From positions 3,668,770 to 3,732,769 of the forward strand of contig NZ_JYKO02000001.1 of NCBI RefSeq assembly GCF_000949385.2: a stretch of DNA of 64,000 nt. The letters run 5' to 3'. The notes below the pieces were generated by a model. That model was given only the letters and a program-made list of their open reading frames with translations. It had not been told where the DNA came from and did not search any database. Each line of letters starts with the position of its first letter. Within the stretch, counting starts at the first letter, position 1. Below are positions 32,285 through 44,942 of this stretch, piece by piece. The position numbers were made by a program, and so were the translations under genes. Origin of the DNA: Pseudomonas sp. LFM046. GTDB taxonomy: Bacteria > Pseudomonadota > Gammaproteobacteria > Pseudomonadales > Pseudomonadaceae.

Positions 32285-34570
32285 TCATAGATTCTGGTAC
32301 CGATTCATATCCAACTCCCCTGCCTCCACCGGCTCGGTGTCGCGAATATAAGCCGCCAAGTCGTGGAAATAGGACCAGAACTGCGGATGGGTGCGACGAA
32401 TGCCCCAGCGCTCCACCACCTTGTCGAACGCTGCACTGTCCTTCGCCTGCTCCAGTGCACTGACGAACGCCTCGGCCTCCTCCGCCTTGAAGCTGAAGAT
32501 AAAGTTCGGGTAGCTGGAAAGCACGCCGGGATAGAGCGTCACGGTGTCCAGCCCTGGCAGGTAGCGCAGTTCTTCGCCCAGCATGAAGGCCACGTTGCTG
32601 TGGGCGCGGTTGCGCAGCAGGCTGTAGACCTCGCGACGGCCGTTCGGCAGTTCCACCCGCAACAGGGTCGATTCCGGGAGCTGATCGATCACCTTGAGCC
32701 CTGCCGCCGGCCGACTGACCAGCCGGCTGAAGGCTTGCTCCGCCTGCTGCAGTGCAGGGTCGATGCCCGGTCGGAAGCAGCGGGCGCCGGTACAACGGTT
32801 GATGGGATCGGGCCGTGCATTGATGCCGGCGTAGCGCTCCAGCAGTTCCCGGGCAAAGGCGCCTTTGGGGTCATTGCCGGGCAGCGCCAATGCCGTGGGG
32901 GTGTCCTTGTCGATGCTCTGGTATTCCAGCCACATCTTTACCTTGCCGCTCCGCTGGTACCAGTCGCTCAGCAATGGCCCGCGGGCATCCGCCGGCATCA
33001 GGCGCAGGAAATTGACCTCGGCACCATTGCGGATCAGGTCGAAGTAAAGCCGCGTCTGCGCCTGATGGGAGACATTGCCGAAAACGTCGAAGTTGACGAC
33101 CAACTGGTAGTAGGTGCGCTCGAACAGCGGGTAGTCCATCCACCAGATGGTCTGGGGAATCTCGCCGATCAGGCCCTTGCGCACCGAGGCGCTGTCGTAC
33201 TGGCGGAAAATCGACAGCAGCGCGTTGTCATTGCCGGTCCAGATATGGGCCCAGCTGGGCAGCGGCGCATCGGCGTAGGCCTGCATGCGCAGCGCCTCGT
33301 ATTCGTTGCGCTTGTCGCGGTAGGTGCGCCAGATCCCCAGCAGGTCGCCGATATCGTCGAACTGCCCCGGCATTGCCAACAGCGGCGTCGCCTGCTCCCG
33401 GTATTCCGCGTCGGTGATGTAAAGGTCGTGGGCCGGGTCCTGGAACAGCGCCCAGAAGTTGTCGCGGATCACGTCGGTGGCGATTTGCCCGCGACACACC
33501 GGACCACGGATGAAGGTACGCACGAAGTATTCGGCGTTATCCAGCATGAACTGGTAGCGGGCCTTGGCCGGGATGGCCTGGAAGGTCTCGAAGGGGTTCG
33601 CGCGGCGCTGGGCACCGTAGCCGGGCACTGCGTCCACGCTCCAGTCACCGCTGTAGAACAGCTCCTTCACCCGCGCCAGCTTCGCCGCGCCCAGGGGATA
33701 GGTGATGTGGGTCTTGTGCACGATCACGCCCTGAATGGGCCAGAGCCGGTAGTAGAAGGCGTTGCCCGGGTCCTCATTGGGCCGGCGGGTGGCGATGGGA
33801 TCGATGGGCTGGCCGCTGGGGGTACGGGAGCGCACCAGTTGGAAGAAGTGGCCTGGCTCGCCGCCCTCGAAGTAGAGATGGGCGAGGAACAGATGCTCGA
33901 ACAGCCAACGCCCCACCAGGGCCTCACGGGCGCCCGGCGCATTCAGCAGGGCCTCCCACTCGGCCACTTGGCGCACTTCGGCGGCGCTGGGCTGCACGGC
34001 CTGCTCGTCCACCTTGGCGCCCTCGGCCAGCCAGCGCTGCAGAGTCTGGTACTCCGCCTCGCTCAAGCCGGTGACGGCGAAGGGCATGCCCGCCCGGGCG
34101 TGCTTTCCGGCATAGGCGTCGAACTCGCCAGGCAACGGGCACTGATTCTGGCGATTGATGCTGATATCCAGCTCGTCGGGAAGCTTGGCATTGGGTTCCG
34201 GCGGATTGGACCGGCCCAGTTCCAGCATGCGCGCCATCAACGCCGCCTGGGCGCCGTTGGCGTCCAGCACGGAATGGAAGCCCTTGCGTCGCCAGGCCTC
34301 CGCGCCCTGGGCATCGAAGTACAGACGAGAGGGGTCTTGCGCCTTGGTGCGCCCACCGTCATAGACCGGCAGTTTGCTCGCCCCTCGCGCCGCGCCCTCG
34401 GCGCTGCCCAGGTTGAGCTGGCAAGGCGAGTCGTAGCAGGCATGGCAGGCCACGCACTTCTGGGTGAAGATCGGCTGGATGTCGCGGCTGTAGGAAAGCT
34501 CGTCCGCTGGGGCCAGGCGGCTCCACAGCATGAACAGAACCAACAAGGCGATTAACTTCCGTGGCGACAT
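32285..34570 (-). CDS. cti: Fatty acid cis/trans isomerase
   Basis: A 761-residue periplasmic cytochrome-type enzyme. An N-terminal signal peptide (KLIALLVLFMLWSRLAPADE) is followed by the heme c site CVACH at about residues 39-43. The long remainder matches Cti. The enzyme converts cis-unsaturated acyl chains of membrane phospholipids to trans, rapidly stiffening the membrane under solvent, heat or salt stress. It is known mainly from Pseudomonas and Vibrio. It is divergent from metH, sharing a ~170-bp upstream region, and is followed by nfuA on the same strand about 100 bases on. Confidence 0.95.
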   Translation of the reverse strand: MSPRKLIALLVLFMLWSRLAPADELSYSRDIQPIFTQKCVACHACYDSPCQLNLGSAEGAARGASKLPVYDGGRTKAQDPSRLYFDAQGAEAWRRKGFHSVLDANGAQAALMARMLELGRSNPPEPNAKLPDELDISINRQNQCPLPGEFDAYAGKHARAGMPFAVTGLSEAEYQTLQRWLAEGAKVDEQAVQPSAAEVRQVAEWEALLNAPGAREALVGRWLFEHLFLAHLYFEGGEPGHFFQLVRSRTPSGQPIDPIATRRPNEDPGNAFYYRLWPIQGVIVHKTHITYPLGAAKLARVKELFYSGDWSVDAVPGYGAQRRANPFETFQAIPAKARYQFMLDNAEYFVRTFIRGPVCRGQIATDVIRDNFWALFQDPAHDLYITDAEYREQATPLLAMPGQFDDIGDLLGIWRTYRDKRNEYEALRMQAYADAPLPSWAHIWTGNDNALLSIFRQYDSASVRKGLIGEIPQTIWWMDYPLFERTYYQLVVNFDVFGNVSHQAQTRLYFDLIRNGAEVNFLRLMPADARGPLLSDWYQRSGKVKMWLEYQSIDKDTPTALALPGNDPKGAFARELLERYAGINARPDPINRCTGARCFRPGIDPALQQAEQAFSRLVSRPAAGLKVIDQLPESTLLRVELPNGRREVYSLLRNRAHSNVAFMLGEELRYLPGLDTVTLYPGVLSSYPNFIFSFKAEEAEAFVSALEQAKDSAAFDKVVERWGIRRTHPQFWSYFHDLAAYIRDTEPVEAGELDMNRYQNL

Positions 34571-34743
34571 GACGCGATCCCTTATGTGCAGATGGGCGGA
34601 TTCTACTGGCTTGCGACGAGGCTGGGCGATCCACCCCCGCCAACAACATGAACAGAATTCATGGAAATGGCGGACAAGCTAAAAATTACTAAGGTTTTGC
34701 TATCATCCTCGCCTTTGTTCACGCCAGCCCTCAGGTAGTTCCC
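34571..34743. promoter_or_regulatory. Divergent cti / metH promoter region
   Basis: 173 bases hold both upstream regions. I see no riboswitch-like structure before metH; the leader between an AT-rich tract (AAAAATTACTAAGGTTTTGC, about 34681-34700) and the start is short. No operator could be assigned. Confidence 0.4.
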
Positions 34744-38436
<3,693 letters not shown>

Positions 38437-38450
38437 TCCTGGCTCTTCCT

Positions 38451-38549
38451 TGTAGGGGCGAATTCATTCGCCAAGGGCTGCGCAGCAGTCCCAAGCTGAC
38501 TCCCAGGCCGAACCTGGCGGTCCGGTTAGCGAATGAATTCGCCCCCACA
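38451..38549. repeat. REP-like inverted repeat, family 2
   Basis: TGTAGGGGCGAATTCATTCG (from 38451) and its inverted copy (38529-38549, one mismatch) enclose a 57-bp spacer. GGGGCGAATTCATTCGC-type palindromes are widespread between Pseudomonas genes. Confidence 0.75.
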
Positions 38550-38567
38550 GAAAGTCATCGCCAAGAA

Positions 38568-38600
38568 ATAAAAAAGCCCCGCGATTGCGGGGCTTTTTTC
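38568..38600. terminator. Bidirectional terminator between metH and the DUF1883 gene
   Basis: AAAAAAGCCCCGC / GCGGGGCTTTTTT with a GATT loop. Both strands have T tracts, fitting two converging genes. Confidence 0.9.
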
Positions 38601-38612
38601 ATGGCGCGGAGC

Positions 38613-38906
38613 TCACTCCTTCGTGCGCTTCACGAACTTGATCGACCACTCGAAGTTGGGCTTGCGCGTAACACTGATGGCGCGACGGGTGACCGTATCC
38701 AGGGTCACGTTCCAGAAACCGGTGCTGGGCACCACGATCTTCGCCGGGAAGCGGTCAAAGGCGCCGCCATGGTAGGTGTGGCGCCCGCCGTTCTTGAAGC
38801 TGCGGAAGTTCGCATCGTTCATCAGACGGATATTGCAGGTCTGCGAGCACTGGATGACGACCAGATCCCCTTCGTTGAGGTGCTCACGTTGATGGATGAA
38901 CTTCAT
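38613..38906 (-). CDS. DUF1883-family protein
   Basis: A 97-residue protein: MKFIHQREHLNEGDLVVIQC, CNIRLMNDANFRSFKNGGRH, YHGGAFDRFPAKIVVPSTGF and WNVTLDTVTRRAISVTRKPN match DUF1883, a small beta-rich domain seen alone or attached to signalling (for example TIR) domains. Here it is alone. GGGAG precedes ATG 38906. Function unknown. Confidence 0.87.
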   Translation of the reverse strand: MKFIHQREHLNEGDLVVIQCSQTCNIRLMNDANFRSFKNGGRHTYHGGAFDRFPAKIVVPSTGFWNVTLDTVTRRAISVTRKPNFEWSIKFVKRTKE

Positions 38907-39121
38907 TCAATGCTCCCGGACACTCGGTAAAACGACGCGACACAATAGCACGAGGGCACCCACGGCCGCTCACCGGCACGACGCAACACGCCTCCCGAAT
39001 CCCGGAGACAAGGGCGGCAATAAGGCGAAGTTCGCCTAAGCTGAAGGGGCTGATCCGGCGCAAGAGCCACAGCGCAGAGCCCTCAAAGGACTCATCCCGC
39101 ATCCATCAAGGTAGATACCCT

Positions 39122-39730
39122 ATGCATAAGACGAACATCGCCTGCCTGCTATTTCTTGGCATTGCCATGACCAGCGCCTGCACCACCCAGGCCGAAAACG
39201 ACGGCCTGACCAGCACCTCCAGTACCGCCGAGGTCTACTCCCAAGGCAACCCTGGCGGTGTGGTTTCCGAAACGGAAGAGATCTCGGCCGTGGTCCGCGC
39301 CGTCGATCAGACCAAGCGGACCTTCACCCTCGAGGATGAACACGGCAATCGCCAGACCTTCAACGCCGTACCGGAGATGCGCAACTTTCCGCAGTTGAAG
39401 GTGGGAGACCGGGTCAAGGCCATCGTGACCCAGGAGCGCGTGGTGCAGTTGCGCGAACCGGGCGAAGAGACCGCCGATGGCGCCGCCGGCATGGTCGCCG
39501 CCGCGCCCGAGGGCGCCAAGCCGGGCATGTTGGTGGCGGAGGCCGTTGAGATCACCGCCCTGGTCAAGGCCATCGACACCACCAAGCACACCGCCACCCT
39601 GGAGTTCGCCGATGGCAGCCGCAGGACGGTCGCGGTGCGCCCGGATGTGGAACTCAAGAAGTCCTACCTGAACAAGGAAGTGGTCATCCGACTGACCTCT
39701 GCCCTCGCCATCAAGGTCGAGGCGCCCTGA
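39122..39730 (+). CDS. Lipoprotein with two tandem OB-like repeats
   Basis: A 202-residue protein with a lipoprotein signal (IACLLFLGIAMTSAC, Cys20). The mature part has two similar units: EISAVVRAVDQTKRTFTLED (about 55-100) and EITALVKAIDTTKHTATLEF (about 141-190), each ending in a -V-P/RPDVE-...-L--GD/KEVV strand. The repeats suggest an internal duplication of a small OB/SH3-like barrel, similar to the copper/heavy-metal lipoprotein DUF families, but I cannot name a family. Predicted to be membrane anchored in the periplasm. The gene is monocistronic. Confidence 0.72.
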   Translation: MHKTNIACLLFLGIAMTSACTTQAENDGLTSTSSTAEVYSQGNPGGVVSETEEISAVVRAVDQTKRTFTLEDEHGNRQTFNAVPEMRNFPQLKVGDRVKAIVTQERVVQLREPGEETADGAAGMVAAAPEGAKPGMLVAEAVEITALVKAIDTTKHTATLEFADGSRRTVAVRPDVELKKSYLNKEVVIRLTSALAIKVEAP

Positions 39731-39806
39731 GGCCCCCGCCCGGCTGGTCGGCCGGGCGGTGATGGATCTGCCGCCACTGTGGGGACAGTGGTAGGATGCG
39801 CGCCCC

Positions 39807-40847
39807 ATGCGTATCCCCGAAATCCATCAACGCCTCGCCGACCTCGGCGCCCTTCCCGTCCACAGCGGCCGAGTGGTGCGCGCCTGGCTGCAGGGCAAGC
39901 CCCTGAACGCCGGCACACGCCGCCAGCACACTGAGCATTTCCTGCCTCTGAGCGTTCGCGATGGCTTGCCGACCCTGGCCGACGAATTGGACGGCCTGGT
40001 GCGCCTGCGTTCCGAACATCCGGGGGCCGACGGCTCGTCCCGCCTGCTGGTGGAGCTGGGCGACGGCCAGATGGTGGAAAGCGTGCTGCTCCCACGCGAC
40101 GGCCTCTGCGTGTCCACCCAGGTCGGCTGCGCCGTGGGCTGCGTGTTCTGCATGACCGGCAAGAGCGGCCTGCTGCGCCAGGTGGGCAGTGCCGAGATCG
40201 TCGCCCAGGTCGCCCTCGCTCGCCGCTACCGGCCGGTGAAGAAGGTGGTGTTCATGGGCATGGGCGAACCGGCGCACAACCTCGACAACGTGCTGGAAGC
40301 CATTGACCTGCTGGGCACCGACGGCGGCATCGGGCACAAGAACCTTGTGTTCTCCACCGTGGGCGATTTGCGCGTCTTCGAGCGACTGCCCCTGGAACGG
40401 GTCAGACCGGCCCTGGCGCTGTCCCTCCACACCACCCGTGCTGATCTGCGGGAACGCCTGCTGCCCAAGGCACCCCGCATCGCGCCGGACGAGCTGGTTG
40501 AGCTGGGCGAACGCTACGCCCGCACCATCGGCTACCCCATCCAGTACCAGTGGACCCTCCTGCGCGGCATCAACGACAGCCAGGAGGAAATGGACGGCAT
40601 CCTGCGCCTGCTCAAGGGCAAGTACGCGGTGATGAACCTGATCCCCTACAACAGCCTGGAAGACGACGAGTACCAGCGCCCCGAGGGCGATCGGATCGTG
40701 CAGATGGTTCGCTACCTGCACAGCCGTGGCATCCTCACCAAGGTGCGCAACTCCGCCGGTCAGGATGTCGAGGGGGGCTGCGGTCAGCTGCGTGCCCGCG
40801 CGGTGGACCTGGTCAATACACGCCGCCTGCACCGTCCAGCCTCCTGA
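39807..40847 (+). CDS. RlmN-like radical SAM methyltransferase
   Basis: A 346-residue radical SAM protein with the [4Fe-4S] motif CAVGCVFC at about residues 108-115, the GMGEP motif near 151-156 and RlmN/Cfr-type sequence FSTVGD, LSLHTTRADLRERLLP and RNSAGQDVEGGCGQL with the C-terminal Cys that forms the methyl-transfer thioether. RlmN methylates A2503 of 23S rRNA and A37 of some tRNAs. This is shorter at the N-terminus than RlmN and is probably the second, RlmN-like paralog of Pseudomonas; the RNA target is unknown. A DUF2970 gene follows. Confidence 0.87.
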   Translation: MRIPEIHQRLADLGALPVHSGRVVRAWLQGKPLNAGTRRQHTEHFLPLSVRDGLPTLADELDGLVRLRSEHPGADGSSRLLVELGDGQMVESVLLPRDGLCVSTQVGCAVGCVFCMTGKSGLLRQVGSAEIVAQVALARRYRPVKKVVFMGMGEPAHNLDNVLEAIDLLGTDGGIGHKNLVFSTVGDLRVFERLPLERVRPALALSLHTTRADLRERLLPKAPRIAPDELVELGERYARTIGYPIQYQWTLLRGINDSQEEMDGILRLLKGKYAVMNLIPYNSLEDDEYQRPEGDRIVQMVRYLHSRGILTKVRNSAGQDVEGGCGQLRARAVDLVNTRRLHRPAS

Positions 40848-40902
40848 TCCAGCGGAAAGCACTTTTCAGCCAGCGAGCTAAGCTCAGGCCAGGAGGTGTC
40901 CC

Positions 40903-41121
40903 ATGGACGACAAGAAAGACGATCGCCCGCTCAGCTTCAGCGAGATGCTGCAAAGCGTACTGGCCGCCGCATTCGGCGTGCAGAGCGGAAAGAACCGCTC
41001 ACGCGACTTCAGCCGCGGCAAGCCCAGCCACTTCATCCTGCTCGGCGTGCTTTTCACCGCTGTATTCGTGGTGATGCTCTATGGTCTGGTGCGGCTGGTA
41101 CTGCATTTCGCCGGCGTGTGA
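40903..41121 (+). CDS. DUF2970-family small membrane protein
   Basis: A 72-residue protein: a cytosolic amphipathic stretch (LSFSEMLQSVLAAAFGVQSG), a basic linker (KNRSRDFSRGKPSHF) and one membrane helix (ILLGVLFTAVFVVMLYGLVRLVL). It matches DUF2970. It lies 55 bases after the RlmN-like gene in the same direction; AGGAGG precedes the ATG. Function unknown. Confidence 0.85.
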   Translation: MDDKKDDRPLSFSEMLQSVLAAAFGVQSGKNRSRDFSRGKPSHFILLGVLFTAVFVVMLYGLVRLVLHFAGV

Positions 41122-41124
41122 GCC

Positions 41125-42210
41125 TCAATCGATCAGCGGCTCCAGGGAGAAGTGGTAATCCCCCGCGCCGTTCTTGCCCACCAGACTGTAGGCGCGGAAA
41201 TCCAGGTCATAGCCCTGCTGTTCGATGTGCCGCAGGAGACGGGCCGTCTTGTTCCGGTCCAGGGCCATGAACAAGCGTACTTCCCGGTCCTTGCCGCCAT
41301 GCTTGGCGAAGTCGACGCCGGCGTTGTAGTCATGGAGCAACACCATGGCCCAGCCACCGAGGGTGAAGTGCCCGCTGACCAGGGCGCTGATCTTCCCGTC
41401 CAGGTAGGCGTTCAGCGTCTCCGGGGAATTGTTCAGGGCGGAGAAGCGCACCTCCTTCCCCGGTTTGCGGCCCAGCTCCGAGGCCGCGCGCATCGCGCCG
41501 AAAGCCATCTCGTCGTTGGCGCACCACACCACCTTCACGTCCGGATAGCGCTGGAATAACTGCTGCCCCTGCACGTAGGCGCGCTCACGGTTCCATTCGC
41601 TGTAGACCAGCTGCCGCAGGCGGGCGTGGGGGTACTCGGCGAGGGCACGCATCAAGCCCCGCTCTCGGTGTTGGGCGGCGGGGGTCTGCTTGACCCCGGA
41701 GAACGCCAGCATGTCGAAGGGCCGTCCGGGTGCGGCGCGCTGCTGCCTTTCCAGCAGTGTGCGCGCCATCAAGTACCCGGCTTCTTCGTCGTTGGGCACC
41801 ATGCTGCCGATCCAGTCAGGGAAATGCTCCCGGGTGCCGCCCAGAAGCGCCTGCTGATCCGGCGTCAGGGTGCTGTTGACGGCGAACAGCTTGACCCCGC
41901 TGCCTCGGGACAGGCGCAGGATTTCCGGGCCGGCGTACTGCTCGTTGACGAATACCAGGTAGTCGGGGCGATGCTCGCCCTGCAGCACGTCGCGGGCCTG
42001 ATCGAGCATGAGGTCGATGTTCCGCTCGGCGAAGCGGATCTCCAGGTCCATGCCCAGATCGTTCGCGGCGGCCTGCATGAACTGTGCGTAGCTGACCCAG
42101 AACGGTTCGTTGGTCCGGCCCGGGTTGAGGAACACGACTGAGGCGGCACTCAGCGTCTGGCTGAGCCCCAGACAGAGGCAAAACAGCAGGGAAGCGCCCA
42201 GTCCTTTCAT
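41125..42210 (-). CDS. Periplasmic sugar-type ABC substrate-binding protein (orphan)
   Basis: A 361-residue protein with a cleavable signal peptide (MKGLGASLLFCLCLGLSQTL, cut near SAA) and a type I periplasmic binding fold: VVFLNPGRTNEPFWVSYAQF, PDYLVFVNEQYAGPEIL and VVWCANDEMAFGAMRAASEL. No permease or ATPase gene is adjacent, so it may feed a sensor or a distant transporter. The start is ATG 42210, because the 15 residues upstream break the signal peptide. It converges with the DUF2970 gene with only three bases between stops. Confidence 0.85.
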   Translation of the reverse strand: MKGLGASLLFCLCLGLSQTLSAASVVFLNPGRTNEPFWVSYAQFMQAAANDLGMDLEIRFAERNIDLMLDQARDVLQGEHRPDYLVFVNEQYAGPEILRLSRGSGVKLFAVNSTLTPDQQALLGGTREHFPDWIGSMVPNDEEAGYLMARTLLERQQRAAPGRPFDMLAFSGVKQTPAAQHRERGLMRALAEYPHARLRQLVYSEWNRERAYVQGQQLFQRYPDVKVVWCANDEMAFGAMRAASELGRKPGKEVRFSALNNSPETLNAYLDGKISALVSGHFTLGGWAMVLLHDYNAGVDFAKHGGKDREVRLFMALDRNKTARLLRHIEQQGYDLDFRAYSLVGKNGAGDYHFSLEPLID

Positions 42211-42309
42211 TCCATCACCCGGGAAAAAACAGCGGCGCAGTATACCCGCTTGCACAGGGTGACCGGATACAGCAAGGCCGGCCGGGAGCAGCGGCCGGCC
42301 CTGCAGGGT

Positions 42310-42423
42310 TTATTGGTGGCTGACCCAGAAAACCGCAGTGGAAACGGCGATCAGGATCAGGAAGAAGATGGCCCAGGCGTCGACCTTGCTGTCGCTGCTG
42401 GAGCCTTCGGAATGTTCGGTCAT
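42310..42423 (-). CDS. 37-residue membrane microprotein
   Basis: A short gene: MTEHSEGSSSDSKVDAWAIF then FLILIAVSTAVFWVSHQ and a TAA stop. The hydrophilic, acidic head is followed by one membrane helix of about 18-20 residues. GGGGGA precedes the ATG by six bases, a good ribosome site. It lies between the orphan binding-protein gene and cysI, on the minus strand. Function unknown; comparative conservation would decide whether it is translated. Confidence 0.65.
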   Translation of the reverse strand: MTEHSEGSSSDSKVDAWAIFFLILIAVSTAVFWVSHQ

Positions 42424-42660
42424 GGCGTCCCCCGTTGTTGTGGTTATAGGCGGCTTGCACTTCGAGTAAAGACCAGCCCCCGCAAGGCCTCAAGGCGACG
42501 GGTTATGCACCCTCGCCTTTCAATAACTTATGGTTCTTTACATATGCTCAAACATCACTTTTGCGCATATCCCCGAACTGGTATCTTCCTCCGGCTCCGC
42601 GGGGAGTGCGCGGCCGTGCGCGCAGAGAAGCTGTAAAGCAGCCTGACAACAGGACATTTC
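42424..42660. promoter_or_regulatory. Upstream region of cysI
   Basis: An AT-rich stretch at 42521-42545 precedes a possible extended -10 (TGGTATCTT, near 42580). In Pseudomonas, sulfite reduction genes are CysB controlled; I see the AT-rich tract expected of such a site but no certain motif. Confidence 0.35.
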
Positions 42661-44319
42661 ATGTACGTATACGACGAGTACGATCAACGGATCGTCGAGG
42701 ACCGCGTCAAGCAGTTCCGCGATCAGACCCGCCGCTATCTGGAAGGCGAGCTTTCGGGGGAGGAATTCCGCCCGCTGCGCCTGCAGAACGGCCTGTACAT
42801 CCAGCGCTACGCGCCCATGCTGCGCGTCGCCGTGCCCTATGGTCTGCTCTCTTCCGGCCAGGTACGCAAGCTGGCGCAGATCGCTCGCGACTACGACAAG
42901 GGCTACGCCCACATCAGCACCCGGCAGAACGTCCAGTTCAACTGGCCGGAGCTGGAAGACGTGCCGGAGATCCTCGCCGAGCTGGCCACCGTGCAGATGC
43001 ACGCGATCCAGACCAGCGGCAACTGCATCCGCAACACCACCACCGACCAATTCGCCGGCGTCGCCCGCGACGAGATCGTCGACCCGCGTCCGTGGTGCGA
43101 AATCATCCGCCAGTGGTCCACCTTCCACCCGGAATTCTCCCACCTGCCGCGCAAGTTCAAGATTGCCGTGAACGGTGCCGTGAGCGACCGCGCTGCGATC
43201 GAAGTCCACGACATCGGCCTGGAAGCGGTGAAGAACGCCGCTGGCGAGCTGGGCTTCCGCGTTTCCGTGGGCGGTGGCCTGGGCCGTACCCCGGTGGTGG
43301 GCAGCTTCATCAACGAGTTCCTGCCCTGGCAGCACCTGATCAGCTACCTCGACGCCATCCTGCGCGTGTACAACCGCTATGGCCGTCGCGATAACAAATA
43401 CAAGGCGCGCATCAAGATTCTGGTGAAGGCGCTCACGCCCGAAGTCTTCGCCGAGCGCGTCGACGCCGAGTGGGCCCACCTGAAGGACGGCCCGACCACG
43501 CTGACCGAAGCTGAAGTCGAGCGCGTCGCCAAGCACTTCGTCGACCCGGCCTACAGGGCCCTGGAAGACCAGGACGCCGCCCTCGCCGCCCTGGACGCCG
43601 AGCATCCCGGCTTCGCCCGCTGGCGCACCCGCAACGTCATCGCCCACAAGAAGCCGGGCTATGCCGCTGTGACCCTGTCGCTCAAGCCCACCGGCACCGC
43701 CCCGGGCGACGTCACGGACAAGCAACTGGACGCCATCGCCAATCTGGCCGATCGCTACAGCTTCGGCGAAGTGCGTAACAGCCATAACCAGAACATCATC
43801 CTGGCCGACGTCGAGCAGTCGCAGCTCTTCACCCTCTGGGGCGAACTGCGCGAACTGGGCTTCGCCACGCCGAACGTGGGTCTGCTGACCGATATCATCT
43901 GCTGCCCGGGCGGCGACTTCTGCTCCCTGGCCAACGCCAAGTCGATCCCGGTTGCCGAAGCCATCCAGCGCCGTTTCGACGACCTGGACTACCTGTTCGA
44001 CATCGGCGATCTGGACCTGAACATCTCCGGCTGCATGAACGCCTGCGGCCACCACCACGTGGGCCATATCGGCATCCTCGGCGTGGACAAGAAAGGCCAG
44101 GAGTTCTACCAGGTGTCCCTTGGCGGCAGCGCCGGTCGTGACGCCAGCCTGGCACAGATCCTCGGCCCGTCCTTCGCCCAGGATGAAATGGCCGACGTGA
44201 TCGAGAAGATCATCAACGTCTATGTGGAACAGCGCACCGAGGACGAGCAATTCCTCGACACCTTCCGCCGTATCGGTATCGATCCGTTCAAGGAGCGCGT
44301 ATATGCAGCGAATCATTAA
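42661..44319 (+). CDS. cysI: Sulfite reductase hemoprotein (nitrite/sulfite reductase family)
   Basis: A 552-residue siroheme enzyme with two ferredoxin-like/NiR-SiR repeats. The [4Fe-4S]-siroheme cysteines lie in CCPGGDFC (about 414-421) and SGCMNACGHH (about 457-461). Other family motifs are HISTRQNVQFNWPEL, SGNCIRNTTTDQFAG and YSFGEVRNSHNQNIILAD. It reduces sulfite to sulfide for cysteine synthesis; the electron donor is probably ferredoxin or a separate reductase. It overlaps the downstream DUF934 gene by 17 bases, so the two are translated together. Confidence 0.96.
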   Translation: MYVYDEYDQRIVEDRVKQFRDQTRRYLEGELSGEEFRPLRLQNGLYIQRYAPMLRVAVPYGLLSSGQVRKLAQIARDYDKGYAHISTRQNVQFNWPELEDVPEILAELATVQMHAIQTSGNCIRNTTTDQFAGVARDEIVDPRPWCEIIRQWSTFHPEFSHLPRKFKIAVNGAVSDRAAIEVHDIGLEAVKNAAGELGFRVSVGGGLGRTPVVGSFINEFLPWQHLISYLDAILRVYNRYGRRDNKYKARIKILVKALTPEVFAERVDAEWAHLKDGPTTLTEAEVERVAKHFVDPAYRALEDQDAALAALDAEHPGFARWRTRNVIAHKKPGYAAVTLSLKPTGTAPGDVTDKQLDAIANLADRYSFGEVRNSHNQNIILADVEQSQLFTLWGELRELGFATPNVGLLTDIICCPGGDFCSLANAKSIPVAEAIQRRFDDLDYLFDIGDLDLNISGCMNACGHHHVGHIGILGVDKKGQEFYQVSLGGSAGRDASLAQILGPSFAQDEMADVIEKIINVYVEQRTEDEQFLDTFRRIGIDPFKERVYAANH

Positions 44320-44803
44320 GAACGACCAGGTACTCGACGAAACCTGGCACCTGCTGGCCAAGGACGCGACCCTGGACGGCATCCCCAACAGCGACGACAT
44401 CATCGTGCCGCTGGCGCTGTGGTGCGACCACGGCCATGCGCTCAAGGCCCGTGATGGCGGCCTGGGTGTCTGGCTGGATGCCGGCGAGGAGATCGAGGAA
44501 ATCGCGGGCGACCTGGAGCATTTCCAGGTCATCGCGCTGAACTTCCCGGCCTTCACCGACGGCCGCCACTCGTCTACCGCCTACCTGCTGCGCCAGCGCT
44601 ATGGCTACAAGGGTGAAGTGCGCGCCATCGGCGACGTGCTCCGCGACCAGCTGTTCGCTCTGCGCCGCTGCGGCTTCGACGCCTTCGCCCTGCGTGCGGA
44701 CAAGGACCCCTACGACGCCCTCAAGGCGTTCGAGGACTTCTCCGAGGTCTACCAGGCCTCCGCGGACCAGCCCCTGCCGCTGTTCCGTCGTCGCTCGGCC
44801 TGA
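44303..44803 (+). CDS. DUF934-family protein coupled to sulfite reduction
   Basis: A 166-residue protein (MQRIIKNDQVLDETWHLLAK, FPAFTDGRHSSTAYLLRQRY, VLRDQLFALRRCGFDAFALR) matching DUF934, found next to cysI-type genes across proteobacteria. Its start lies inside the end of cysI. It is presumed to assist sulfite reductase function; the mechanism is not known. Confidence 0.93.
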   Translation: MQRIIKNDQVLDETWHLLAKDATLDGIPNSDDIIVPLALWCDHGHALKARDGGLGVWLDAGEEIEEIAGDLEHFQVIALNFPAFTDGRHSSTAYLLRQRYGYKGEVRAIGDVLRDQLFALRRCGFDAFALRADKDPYDALKAFEDFSEVYQASADQPLPLFRRRSA

Positions 44804-44816
44804 GCGTCGCACTAAC

Positions 44817-44850
44817 AAAAAGCCCCGCACCTGCGGGGCTTTTTGTTTCT
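44817..44850 (+). terminator. Terminator of the cysI-DUF934 operon
   Basis: AAAAAGCCCCGCA / TGCGGGGCTTTTT with a CC-type small loop and TTTTTGTTTC tail. Confidence 0.9.
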
Positions 44851-44942
44851 GCACCCATCGACTAGAGCCTTAGTCATTGGCTATGCCTGAGCAAGGCCTG
44901 AAAATGGCGAGGCCCGGTTCTACCGGGCCTCGCATCGATGCC

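Noticed and set aside
34571..34743. Riboswitch upstream of metH
   Set aside because: The leader is too short and lacks the conserved cores of SAM, SAH or cobalamin riboswitches that I know.
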